Assembly: GCA_014237465.1 (NCBI GenBank)
Contig: JABZFM010000010.1
Span: forward strand, 60,267-124,266
Direction: 5' to 3'
Source of the DNA: Desulfobacteraceae bacterium
Lineage (GTDB): Bacteria; Desulfobacterota; Desulfobacteria; Desulfobacterales; Desulfosalsimonadaceae
Length of the DNA: 64,000 bases
The position numbers and the translations under genes were made by a program. Positions 7,653-16,707 of this stretch are shown here, in pieces. Within the stretch, counting starts at the first letter, position 1, and each line of letters opens with the position of its first letter. The notes under the pieces are model-generated. The model did not search any database. It saw only the letters and a program-made list of their open reading frames with translations, and was not told where the DNA came from.

Positions 7653-9968
7653 ATGATTTCATTTTTGGAAAAAATTATCTTCTGGCGCCGCAGCCTGATT
7701 CTGGTGTTTTTTGCGGTCACCACCGTGTTTATGGGCTACTCATCATCAAAGCTCTATATTGACGCCGGCTTCTCAAAGCTCCTCCCTCTGGAACACGAAT
7801 ACATGAAGACATATCTCGATCATAAGGAGAGCTTTGGTGGAGGCAACCGGATTATCATCGCCCTGGTTGCCAAAGACGGCGATATCTACACGCCGGAGTT
7901 CTTTTCCGCCTTAAAGGGCGCTACCGATGAGGTATTCTTTCTACCGGGCGTGGAAAGGAGTAAAGTGAAATCTCTTTTTACGGCCAATGTTCGTTATGTC
8001 GAGGTAACTGAGGATGGGGTCGATGCGGGTAATGTTATTCCCGCTGATTTTCAGCCCACACCCGAAGGGCTGGAGCGGGTGCGGCAGAACGTGCTCAAAT
8101 CCGGTATCGTTGGTCGCCTTGTGGCGAATGATTTTTCCGGGGCTATTATTAGCGCCGGTCTGCTCGACATGGACCCTAACACCGGCAAGAAGCTCAACTA
8201 TCTGAAGGTTTCCCGGGATCTTGAAGAAAAGGTAAGAGCAAAATTCCAGACTGAGAAGATTGACGTTCATATCATCGGGTTTGCTAAAGTCATCGGTGAC
8301 ATGGCAAAAGGCGCCAAACGCGTGGTCATTTTTTTCGGAATCGCGTTTTTGATTACAGCACTGATGGTCTATCTCTACAGTATGTCATTCTGGCGAACGG
8401 CTGCAGTGTTATGTTCGGCCACAACGGCTGTGGTATGGCAATTAGGACTGTTGCCGATATTGGGGTTTGGTATCGACCCCATGGGTATTCTGGTGCCTTT
8501 CCTTATTTTTGCCATTGCCGTGAGCCATTCAGTTCAGATGGTCAGTGCCACGGGCTCTGAACTTTACAACGGTGCCACCCCGCTCGAAGCTGCCCATGCC
8601 GGCTTTCGTCGTCTGCTGGTGCCCAGTGTGACCGCCCTGATTACCGACACCATTGGTTTTCTTACGATCTATCTGATACCAGTACGAATCATCCAGGAGG
8701 TCGCGCTGACCGCAAGTATAGGCGTGGCCGTCATTATTGTCGTCAACGGCATGCTGCTGCCGGTGCTCATTTCGTTTCCGCCGACCAGTGAGAAATATCG
8801 GCGCAAGCTTCATCGCCGTGCCAAACGCCTCGCACCGGTCTGGCGTTTTCTGTCGCGCTGTGCTGAGCGAAAGGTGGCTGCCGCTATCGTCATGGTGGTG
8901 CTGTGCCTGACAATTTTCGGCGCCTGGAAAGGGGCAGGGGTCAAAATCGGCGATCTCCACCAAGGAGTACCCGAGTTCCGTCCTGATTCACGCTACAACC
9001 TCGACACAGCAGCAATTACTGATCGATTTTCCATCGGTGTCGACTCCATCTCCGTGATTGTCGAGACCGTGGCATTCGGCTGCCTGGACTATGAGGCAAT
9101 GAGCGATATCGACGAGTTTGCATGGTACATGCAAAATGTTGAAGGGGTGGTGTCTGTGGTTACACTTCCTTATATTGCCAAAAGAATGAACTCGCGCTGG
9201 CATGAAGGGAATCCAAAATGGAAGGAATTGCCCAGAGGCCGCGAGGAAATTATGACAGCGACCTCAAATGTTCGAATGAAGTCCGGCATGCTGAATAAAG
9301 ATTGCAGTGTTATGCCGGTAAAAATGTTTACAAGCGACCATACGGCTGAAACAATAGACCGCATCACGTCCGAGGTTAAAAATTATATCGCAGCAAATCC
9401 ATCGGATAAGGTAAAGTTCAGACTGGCAACCGGCAACGTAGGCATCATGGCGGCCACAAATGAAGAAGTGCAGGCCCGTCAGTTCCCGATCCTTTTTTGT
9501 GTTTTCGGCGCGGTCATACTTTTTTGTCTGATCGCCTTTCGCTCCATTCGGGCAGTGTTGATTATACTGCTGCCGTTAGGGCTTGTGTCGCTTCTGGCGT
9601 ATGCGCTGATGAATTTTTTAGATATTGGTTTAAAAGTAAACACTTTGCCGGTGGTAGCGCTGGGTGTCGGGGTCGGTGTGGATTACAGTATCTACATTTA
9701 TGGTCAACTTCGCAGTCTCATCCAGGAAGGCATGCCGCTTCGGGAGGCCTATGAGCTGACGCTGGATATTACCGGTAATGCCGTTATGCTGACCGGCATC
9801 ACGCTGGCCATCGCCGTGGGCACCTGGATCTTTTCGCCCCTCCAGTTCCAGGCGGACATGGGCATATTGCTGACCTTTCTGTTCCTTATGAACATGATCG
9901 GCGCAGTCATTGTTTTGCCTGCTATGGCATACTGGCTGCTCAAAAAAAATACGGTGGAAACCGTTTGA
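7653..9968 (+). CDS. RND superfamily (MMPL/HAE3-like) exporter
   Basis: 771 residues in two homologous halves. Each half has one membrane span, a periplasmic domain and five further spans. First half: span at about 14-32, then the block from FGIAFLITALMVYLY onward. Second half: span at about 410-425 and the block from FPILFCVFGAVILFC to the end. Motifs include AIAVSHSVQMVSA and GVGVDYSIYIYGQ, typical of MMPL-type RND proteins. These proteins move hydrophobic or amphipathic molecules using the proton gradient. It follows the YCF48 gene by 38 bp and precedes the first sulfatase by 48 bp, so it probably joins the two halves of the block in one transcript. Direction of transport and substrate are unknown. 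Confidence 0.85.
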   Translation: MISFLEKIIFWRRSLILVFFAVTTVFMGYSSSKLYIDAGFSKLLPLEHEYMKTYLDHKESFGGGNRIIIALVAKDGDIYTPEFFSALKGATDEVFFLPGVERSKVKSLFTANVRYVEVTEDGVDAGNVIPADFQPTPEGLERVRQNVLKSGIVGRLVANDFSGAIISAGLLDMDPNTGKKLNYLKVSRDLEEKVRAKFQTEKIDVHIIGFAKVIGDMAKGAKRVVIFFGIAFLITALMVYLYSMSFWRTAAVLCSATTAVVWQLGLLPILGFGIDPMGILVPFLIFAIAVSHSVQMVSATGSELYNGATPLEAAHAGFRRLLVPSVTALITDTIGFLTIYLIPVRIIQEVALTASIGVAVIIVVNGMLLPVLISFPPTSEKYRRKLHRRAKRLAPVWRFLSRCAERKVAAAIVMVVLCLTIFGAWKGAGVKIGDLHQGVPEFRPDSRYNLDTAAITDRFSIGVDSISVIVETVAFGCLDYEAMSDIDEFAWYMQNVEGVVSVVTLPYIAKRMNSRWHEGNPKWKELPRGREEIMTATSNVRMKSGMLNKDCSVMPVKMFTSDHTAETIDRITSEVKNYIAANPSDKVKFRLATGNVGIMAATNEEVQARQFPILFCVFGAVILFCLIAFRSIRAVLIILLPLGLVSLLAYALMNFLDIGLKVNTLPVVALGVGVGVDYSIYIYGQLRSLIQEGMPLREAYELTLDITGNAVMLTGITLAIAVGTWIFSPLQFQADMGILLTFLFLMNMIGAVIVLPAMAYWLLKKNTVETV

Positions 9969-10016
9969 ATGTAAAATAGGGATATAGATGATGAAAGATT
10001 TCAAAGGATTATTGCA

Positions 10017-11435
10017 ATGAAACGTTTTTGCGCGAACAGAGAACAAATGGACAGTCAATGGAGAGGTCTCAGTAAACAGTCTGTTAAGGTCCTTTTCATT
10101 TTAGTTTTGGTTGGAATTTCGTTCCACTTTTTTACCGGTATTGTCCAGGCGGAAAGTAAAAAAAAACCGAATGTCGTTTTTATTATGTCTGATGATCATC
10201 GCTGGAATCACATGGGGTTTATGGGTCATCCCTGGATACAAACACCGAACATGGATCGGATGGCAAAAGAAGGGCTCGTGTTTAATAATGCGTTCTGCAC
10301 CACTTCATTATGCAGCCCTTCACGGGCAAGTTTTGTTACCGGTCAATATGCCCATAAACACGGCGTAACAAATAATATTACCCCTTGGGATAATAAGAAT
10401 GTTACGGTGCTCGAACTGATGAAAAAAGGCGGGTATAAAACCGCCTTTATCGGCAAGTGGCATATGCCGGGTCACCTCCCGAAACTAAGAGGTGTTGATC
10501 GATTCATCACCTTTACCGCCAAGACCGGCCAGGGGCAACACTTTGACTGCCCCTTAATCATTGATGGCGTTGAAACCCAGAGAAAAGGGAAATATCTGGG
10601 AGAAGATCTGACGGATTTTGCCATTGAGTTCATTAACAAAGAGAAGGATAATCCCTTTTGCCTCTATCTCTCCCACAAGGCGCCTCATGGCCCTTTTAAA
10701 CCGCCGCCAGAACTCAAGGAATTGTATAAGGATAAAAACATTGACCATTTACCCAAGTGGGCGCATCGCTACGCAGGTATGTGCGATGGTGAAATTTACG
10801 GCGGTGTTTTATGGAATGCGGAAGCCCAATACAAGAAATACTGCAGCCTGATCACCTCCCTGGACCAGCAGGTGGGAAGGGTTGTTGATGAACTGGAGCG
10901 GCTGGGGATCGCAGATAACACGATCGTGATTTACTCAACAGATAATGGATATTTTTTCGGCGACAAGGGACATTTTGATAAACGCTGGGCCTATGAGCCT
11001 TCTTTGCGGATTCCATTTATCGTGAAGTATCCCGCAGGTATCAAAAAATCAGGAATCCGATCCGATGAGATGATTCTTAATGTGGATCTGGCCCCAACCC
11101 TTCTTGATCTGGCGGGTCTTCCGGTTCCTGATAATATGGATGGGAAAAGCATTCTGCCGATTATAGAGGGTAAAGAAATTACCTTAAGAGATGCTTTTCA
11201 TTATGAGTTTTTTAAGGATTTTCCGCCGTATACGGTTCCCGGGATTGATGCGGTCAGGACAAATGAATTTCTATACATTGAATACAATGAATCCCGAATG
11301 AAGCCGGAACTCTATAATATTATAAAAGATCCCGAAAACATCCATAATTTGATGGAAACACCCGAAGGTGCAAAGGTCCTTCCCGGGCTGAAAATACAGT
11401 TAGAGGAATATAAACGGAGGAAGCACCATGGGTAA
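10017..11435 (+). CDS. Sulfatase 1 (formylglycine-dependent, exported)
   Basis: 472 residues. A membrane-spanning signal (VKVLFILVLVGISFHFFTGIVQA) precedes the sulfatase domain. Metal-site residues sit in NVVFIMSDDH (Asp59, Asp60). The active-site motif is CSPSR, with Cys99 as the residue converted to formylglycine. A second metal-site segment reads IYSTDNGYFFGDKG. The Cys-type motif fits the anaerobic maturase at 22758. The closest recognisable group is the N-acetylglucosamine-6-sulfatase/arylsulfatase-like family, but the substrate cannot be told. The gene overlaps the next one by 8 bp. Confidence 0.88.
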   Translation: MKRFCANREQMDSQWRGLSKQSVKVLFILVLVGISFHFFTGIVQAESKKKPNVVFIMSDDHRWNHMGFMGHPWIQTPNMDRMAKEGLVFNNAFCTTSLCSPSRASFVTGQYAHKHGVTNNITPWDNKNVTVLELMKKGGYKTAFIGKWHMPGHLPKLRGVDRFITFTAKTGQGQHFDCPLIIDGVETQRKGKYLGEDLTDFAIEFINKEKDNPFCLYLSHKAPHGPFKPPPELKELYKDKNIDHLPKWAHRYAGMCDGEIYGGVLWNAEAQYKKYCSLITSLDQQVGRVVDELERLGIADNTIVIYSTDNGYFFGDKGHFDKRWAYEPSLRIPFIVKYPAGIKKSGIRSDEMILNVDLAPTLLDLAGLPVPDNMDGKSILPIIEGKEITLRDAFHYEFFKDFPPYTVPGIDAVRTNEFLYIEYNESRMKPELYNIIKDPENIHNLMETPEGAKVLPGLKIQLEEYKRRKHHG

Positions 11436-12006
11436 TACAATAACAGGAATTGACAGGAAACCTCTGGCCGGGCTTTTTATCCCTGCCGGGAGTGTTCTAT
11501 GTTTCTGGATCATCTTGAATCTTGCTTATAATCTTATCGGAACGATTGATGATGCTGCGCTGTATAGAACATTGGCAGCGTCAATCTGTATTTTGCTTTA
11601 TGTCAGTGTGGGTTTCAGCAGTCTGTTTATTTATCCTATTATGTATTTAAATGGTGCTTCATTTAAGCTGCGGGTGCTGGGTGTATATATCATGCCCATG
11701 GCCTGGTGTATAAAGGAATTTTACCGGGTCACCGCCGGTGTTGCATTTTTGGAAGGACTATTTTTTGCTTTTTTTACTTCCATCCAGTTGTTCCTTCTTT
11801 TAGGGCAGATTGGATTAATCGGGGTCGGCGAACTTATTAGCAGGGCAATCGTGAAACGCAAAAACGCCTCCATGAAAATTGTGACCCCGGGACCGATCAT
11901 TGCGATACTCATCTCATTGGCATCGACTTATTTTATCGTCATCTGGGATGGTGGTCTTAATTTTCACCTGATGATTAAGATGATTTATGTGAAGCTGTTT
12001 TTATAA
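11428..12006 (+). CDS. Integral membrane protein, function unknown
   Basis: 192 residues with about five hydrophobic spans (around LAGLFIPAGSVLCFWIILNL, TLAASICILLYVSVG, FIYPIMYL, GLFFAFFTSIQLFLLLGQIGL and IIAILISLASTYFIVIW). No family motif is recognised. Its start overlaps the sulfatase stop by 8 bp (ATGGGTAA), so translation is coupled. The overlap suggests it works with sulfatase 1, perhaps as a membrane anchor or small permease, but this is inference from position. Confidence 0.7.
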   Translation: MGNTITGIDRKPLAGLFIPAGSVLCFWIILNLAYNLIGTIDDAALYRTLAASICILLYVSVGFSSLFIYPIMYLNGASFKLRVLGVYIMPMAWCIKEFYRVTAGVAFLEGLFFAFFTSIQLFLLLGQIGLIGVGELISRAIVKRKNASMKIVTPGPIIAILISLASTYFIVIWDGGLNFHLMIKMIYVKLFL

Positions 12007-12089
12007 TTAGTCCTTGAACGGAAACCCACCGGAAATGATTTGCTGGGTTTCGCCCTTTAGAATCTAATCTTGGCTAAATGGTTGATTCT

Positions 12090-12150
12090 CGTAGGCTGGG
12101 TAGAGCGTAGCGAAACCCAGCATGTTAGAACGGGCTCTACCCAGCCTACG
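12090..12150. repeat. REP-like inverted repeat (GTAGGCTGGGTAGAG family)
   Basis: Perfect 17-bp arms CGTAGGCTGGGTAGAGC (12090-12106) and its reverse complement (12134-12150). It is related to the dyad at 264-326, and both are followed by AAAATC. It fills the gap between the small membrane protein and propeller 1. Confidence 0.75.
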
Positions 12151-12215
12151 AAAAATCGAGGTTTTCGTTCAGGCGCTAATTAGCGTTTTTAAAATAAAAT
12201 ATAAAGAGAATCATT

Positions 12216-14171
12216 ATGAAGTATAAAATCAGATTGATATTGATATTGTTGCTTCTTGTTTGTTTTCTCCCGGCGTGTGCCAAGGTTAAGATCTTGGCGG
12301 CACGGCTATTGATAACCGAGTCGACGCCTAAAACATACACTTTGCCGGAAAAAACGACATGGAAACCCAAAGGAATCAGGAGCTTTTCAACCAACAAGAA
12401 CATCAACAGCCGTCCAGTGACTTTCGGGCGGGCGATGCATACGGATCTACGCGGATCAGATGAAATTGCCACAGTGATATCACCGGCAATCCAAGCTGAT
12501 TGGACGGCTGAGCAAAACTTCTTTGTGCCCGAGGGTCCTGTCTTTGACAGTCAGGGGAATATTTATTTCTGTCCGGTTTTCCCCCCGGAAGATCTGATCA
12601 TGATTTCTATCGAACCGGAAAAGGGAAAACGCAGGTGGGTACTGCCGGGTATTAGTGCCGGGGCCGGAACGCCGATGATTCTGACGGATCCGGAAACCGG
12701 CGAAGACCTGATATATGTCGGCACTTATGACAGGGCGGTTGCTGCCAAAATTGACGGGACCATACTCTGGGATGTTCCCACCGGATTGCCGAAGCTTCAA
12801 CCAGGATCACTGAAGCCGAATCAGCACAATTTCGGCTTGAACTACCATCCCCAAACCGATTCCTTGATTGCAGCGTTGGGAGACGGCTATATTTATGTTT
12901 TGGATCGGAAAACCGGGAAACAGCGGTTACCGGAACCTTTCATGATGCCGGGTGCCCAGACGGCAGTAACTAATTTTTCGTTGCCGGCAAATATTGCTGA
13001 AAAGGCAAACCAGGATATCGCCCATATGGTGGGTGATACCGGAGACAGCTTTGACCCGATTACCTCTGTCCTTCATGTTGCCGCAGGAGAGCTTCAGAAA
13101 AACACCAACTTTTTTTCCGTGGACAGCAATAGTGGTCGTATTTGGATTGCGGCAACCTTGCCTGACGAAGAAGATGGGAAAAAAGACGGTTGGGCTGACT
13201 TTGCAGCTTTATATGGCCTTGACCTTGTCCAGGAGGACGATAACTACAGGTTGGAAATCAAGGTGATCTCTAAAGTTCCGGGGGGCACAGCCTCAACACC
13301 CGCAATCAGCGCTGATGGAAGAAGGGTCTATATCGCCGATGCCTTTGATTCCGTTTATGCTTTTAATGCCGCTACAGGGGATAAGATCTGGTCCATCAAC
13401 GTTGAAGCCAAAGTGGCAGGATCTATTGTGGTTTCCGCGGATAACGGAGAGATTTTTGCGAACACGCGAACAAAAATCAAGAAGATCGTTGATCGAGGCG
13501 ATTATGCAGAACTGGCATGGACCGCTAATTTGAATATGTACGATACAGGTAATTTTCAGGAAAACATTAAAGCCTTAGGCGCTGAAGTGGGCGCCAATGG
13601 TATTGCTTTCACCGGCGCCGCAGGCGTCGTCACGGGTAAACAGAAATTTCCTTTGCGACTGGGCGCCGGATTGATCGATAGAGAGACCGGAGAGGTTGTC
13701 TATTTTGCAGACGGAGCGGAAGATTCCGTTTCATCGATGGTAACGGGCCCGGATGGCGGCATTTACGTGGGCAACTCTCCTTTGCGAAGAGCTTTGGGTC
13801 GGGCGATTTTTGGAAATTCAAAAAGCCCTAAGCCCATTGTCGGTGGCATCACAAAGTTCAAACCGATTCACCAGCACCTTATCATAAGAGATGCCCTCTG
13901 GGCCGCGGCCAATAGAGCTATAAACACGGCTACTTTTGCCATGTCGCATGGTGCAGCTGCCCGCGAGGATATTTTTCAGATAGAACAACTTATGGCGCAG
14001 TGTCATCGTGTGGCACCGAAAGCGATGCAGGAAGGCTCCTTGACGGAAGAGCAATGGGGGATGATAAGGGAGGTTATTGATCGTGTCGTTGAAGATATTA
14101 GACCAGAAGAGGCGGCACTGACCCGAGTGGCTGAAAGCCTGTTACAAGCGGTGGACATCCTGGATAAATAA
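12216..14171 (+). CDS. PQQ-like beta-propeller lipoprotein 1
   Basis: 651 residues. A lipoprotein signal peptide ends in the lipobox LPAC (Cys21). The rest is a repeat-rich propeller with PQQ-like blade endings such as GTYDRAVAAKIDGTILW and AFNAATGDKIWSI. It shares conserved blocks with the propellers at 16708 and 20591: a TTWKPKG N-terminal segment, a SDE motif, VPEGPVFDSQGNIYFCPVFP, and a C-terminal helical tail after RDALWAAANRA. It is closest to the copy at 20591. No PQQ ligands or haem motif is visible, so a redox role is unproven. Each copy follows a sulfatase gene, which suggests a binding or scaffold partner on the outer or inner membrane. Confidence 0.75.
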   Translation: MKYKIRLILILLLLVCFLPACAKVKILAARLLITESTPKTYTLPEKTTWKPKGIRSFSTNKNINSRPVTFGRAMHTDLRGSDEIATVISPAIQADWTAEQNFFVPEGPVFDSQGNIYFCPVFPPEDLIMISIEPEKGKRRWVLPGISAGAGTPMILTDPETGEDLIYVGTYDRAVAAKIDGTILWDVPTGLPKLQPGSLKPNQHNFGLNYHPQTDSLIAALGDGYIYVLDRKTGKQRLPEPFMMPGAQTAVTNFSLPANIAEKANQDIAHMVGDTGDSFDPITSVLHVAAGELQKNTNFFSVDSNSGRIWIAATLPDEEDGKKDGWADFAALYGLDLVQEDDNYRLEIKVISKVPGGTASTPAISADGRRVYIADAFDSVYAFNAATGDKIWSINVEAKVAGSIVVSADNGEIFANTRTKIKKIVDRGDYAELAWTANLNMYDTGNFQENIKALGAEVGANGIAFTGAAGVVTGKQKFPLRLGAGLIDRETGEVVYFADGAEDSVSSMVTGPDGGIYVGNSPLRRALGRAIFGNSKSPKPIVGGITKFKPIHQHLIIRDALWAAANRAINTATFAMSHGAAAREDIFQIEQLMAQCHRVAPKAMQEGSLTEEQWGMIREVIDRVVEDIRPEEAALTRVAESLLQAVDILDK

Positions 14172-14172
14172 G

Positions 14173-14325
14173 GATGGCTTCGTAAAAAGTCCAACTTCTG
14201 CGTTGCGCTGCATCCTTCGTTTCTTCAAAGTACGAAAAGTACGTATCATCACTCAGGATTTGCGCGCCTTGAATTTGAACTTTTATACTTTGCCATCGAA
14301 ATTCGACTTTTTACGAGATTGTCAA
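14173..14325. repeat. Dispersed palindromic element, family A, copy 1
   Basis: Starts GATGGCTTCGTAAAAAGTCC. TCGTAAAAAGTC at 14180-14191 is the exact inverted repeat of 14305-14316. About 76 bases in the middle (from 14197) are identical to the copy at 29434; they contain a GTACGAAAAGTAC dyad. The element begins 2 bases after the stop of propeller 1 and ends just before the ribosome-binding site of sulfatase 2. Confidence 0.85.
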
Positions 14326-14345
14326 TAAGGAAAAAGGAGTAAACG

Positions 14346-16685
14346 GTGGGAAAATATTTCATACACAAGTTTTTCAACGGCATTTGGATTGGCATGTTCT
14401 TAGCCGTATTGCTTATTGCCGGATGCGCCACTCAATCGGGGGGCAAATACCCTGATCAAAGTATGATAACGAAAAAATTAGAACAAACAATCAATGCGGA
14501 TAATCAGAAAAGTCCCAATGTGCTTGTGGTCCTGCTTGATGACGTAGGGTACGCTGATCTGGGAGCCTATGGATCGGAAATAGATACTCCGAATATAGAT
14601 CGCCTGGCGCAAAACGGTTTGCGCTACAATAATTTCCATGTCACTCCTACCTGCTCTCCGACAAGGGCTGCGGTAATGACCGGCAGGGAATCTCACCGTG
14701 TGGGCATGGGACTGGTTTCCAGGTTTGATCTCGGTCCCCGTTTTCCCGCATTCAGGGGACGTATTGATCCGGCAGCAGCGACCGTGGCGAGAGTCCTTCA
14801 AAATTCAGGGTATGGTACTTATGCGCTTGGTAAATGGCACCTTACACCACCGTCTCAACTGGGTCCTGCCGGGCCTTTTGAAAACTGGCCCCTGGGAAAA
14901 GGCTTTGACCGTTTCTACGGCTTTATGCCCGGTTCTACGGATCAGTTCGCGCCTGAGTTAATCGAAGATAACAAGGTGGTTGACCGGGATTATGGTAAGG
15001 ACTACAACCTGACCCGCGATCTGGTGGATCATGCGATTACAATGCTTCGCACACACCAGTCTTATGCCGGGTCTCATGCCGGAACTCAAGGCGGTGACCG
15101 CCCGTTTTTTATGTATATCGGCACACCGGGTATGCATGCCCCGCACCAGGCCCCACAGCAATATTTAGATAAATACCGCGGCCAATATGATGAGGGATGG
15201 GATGTGGTGCGGGCACAGCGGTTTGCACGCCAGAAAGAAATGGGGCTGATTCCCCAAAACGCAGTCCTTCCTGAAAATGATGAACGGATTCAACCGTGGG
15301 AATCTTTAGACAGCAACCAGAAGAAAGCGTATGCGCGGTTGCAGGAAGTGTATGCCGGTTTTCTTGATCAGACGGATGTTGAGCTGGGTCGCTTGTTTAA
15401 CGAATTGAAAACCTTGGGTGAACTTGACAACACCCTGATTATCGTAATGTCAGACAACGGCGGCAGCCAGGAAGGTGATATAAATGGTTCGGTGAACCAT
15501 TCTTCGCACTACGCGGGTCTGGAAGAGTCGGTTTCAGACATTCTGGCGCGTCTGGATGATATTGGCGGTCCGAACTCCGGCCCGAACTATCCCATTGGCT
15601 GGGCACAGGTGAGTAATACGCCGTTTCCCTACTTTAAGCAGGACACCTATGGCGGCGGCATTAATGTGCCGTTTATTGTGCACTGGCCTGCAGAATTAAA
15701 GGCCAAAAATGAAGTTCGTACACAGTACCACCATGCGACTGATGTTATGCCAACGATTCTGGAACTGCTTGATCTGGAACTGCCCGACGTGTTTGATGGA
15801 TATGAACAATTACCGGTTGACGGTATCAGCATGGCCTACACCTTTGATAATTCCGATGCCAAAGACCGGCGCACCAAGCAATTTTATCGAATGGGACACA
15901 ACCGGGGAATTTATCATGACGGCTGGACAGCCGTGGCCCGGCACAAAAGCGGTGATGACTATGATGATGATAAGTGGTCTCTTTATAATTTAAAAGAAGA
16001 TTTTGTTGAAGCAAACGACCTGTCTGCGCAACATCCGGATAAACTGAAAGAATTAAAAAAAATCTGGAAAGCGGAAGCGGAAAAGGTGAATGCTGATTTT
16101 ATGATTGATCCCAAATACCCGGGTTTTTTCGGGGGCCTGGCGATTAAAGCCATTAAAGCTATGAAAGGCCCAAAAGAAAAAGACTATGTGTTTTATTCGG
16201 GAACGCCCCGTGTCGACCAAAAGGCAGCACCTAAATTTATTGACCGGCCCTATACCATCAACATCCCGGTAGTTAGAGAAAAAGGGGATGAAGAAGGGGT
16301 GCTCTTTGCAAACGGAAATCATAATTCCGGCCTTGTGATCTACATCAAGGACAGTAAAGCCGTTTTTGAATATAACTTTTGTGCCAATGTACCCAGTTTC
16401 GGGAAATTGTACAAAATTGAATCGTCAATTCCGGTGCCGACAGGCAAATCGGAAATTCAGTTTGAGTTTGAAAAAACCGGCAAGCTGGCAGGTATCGGCA
16501 AATTGTTTATTAACGGCAAAGAGGTTGGGCGGGTGGATATGCCGAAAACCATTGCCAGCCGTTTGTCCCATGAAGGGCTCGACATCGGCCGCGACGGTAA
16601 TACACGTATCACTACCAGCTATTCGAACAGTTTTCCGTTTACCGGCCAGATTGAGAAAGTCATGATATGGGTGGGCACTAAATAG
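14346..16685 (+). CDS. Sulfatase 2 (AtsA-like arylsulfatase, lipoprotein)
   Basis: 779 residues. The start is GTG 14346, preceded by AAAAAGGAG; the reading frame then gives a lipoprotein signal with lipobox IAGC (Cys27). The sulfatase domain has metal-site NVLVVLLDDVGYADLGAYGS and active-site CSPTR (Cys103), the variant seen in Pseudomonas-type arylsulfatases. A further metal segment is VMSDNGGSQEG. The last 140 residues or so (from about 640) form a beta-rich, lectin-like domain normal for this long AtsA-like subgroup. It is 22 bp upstream of propeller 2. Substrate unknown. Confidence 0.88.
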   Translation: MGKYFIHKFFNGIWIGMFLAVLLIAGCATQSGGKYPDQSMITKKLEQTINADNQKSPNVLVVLLDDVGYADLGAYGSEIDTPNIDRLAQNGLRYNNFHVTPTCSPTRAAVMTGRESHRVGMGLVSRFDLGPRFPAFRGRIDPAAATVARVLQNSGYGTYALGKWHLTPPSQLGPAGPFENWPLGKGFDRFYGFMPGSTDQFAPELIEDNKVVDRDYGKDYNLTRDLVDHAITMLRTHQSYAGSHAGTQGGDRPFFMYIGTPGMHAPHQAPQQYLDKYRGQYDEGWDVVRAQRFARQKEMGLIPQNAVLPENDERIQPWESLDSNQKKAYARLQEVYAGFLDQTDVELGRLFNELKTLGELDNTLIIVMSDNGGSQEGDINGSVNHSSHYAGLEESVSDILARLDDIGGPNSGPNYPIGWAQVSNTPFPYFKQDTYGGGINVPFIVHWPAELKAKNEVRTQYHHATDVMPTILELLDLELPDVFDGYEQLPVDGISMAYTFDNSDAKDRRTKQFYRMGHNRGIYHDGWTAVARHKSGDDYDDDKWSLYNLKEDFVEANDLSAQHPDKLKELKKIWKAEAEKVNADFMIDPKYPGFFGGLAIKAIKAMKGPKEKDYVFYSGTPRVDQKAAPKFIDRPYTINIPVVREKGDEEGVLFANGNHNSGLVIYIKDSKAVFEYNFCANVPSFGKLYKIESSIPVPTGKSEIQFEFEKTGKLAGIGKLFINGKEVGRVDMPKTIASRLSHEGLDIGRDGNTRITTSYSNSFPFTGQIEKVMIWVGTK

Positions 16686-16707
16686 AAAAAATTCAAAGGG
16701 TATTATC

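Noticed and set aside
8529..8963. Minus-strand frame of 144 codons opposite the RND gene
   Set aside because: His/Gln/Asp-rich composition typical of antisense translation of membrane-protein codons; no start signal.
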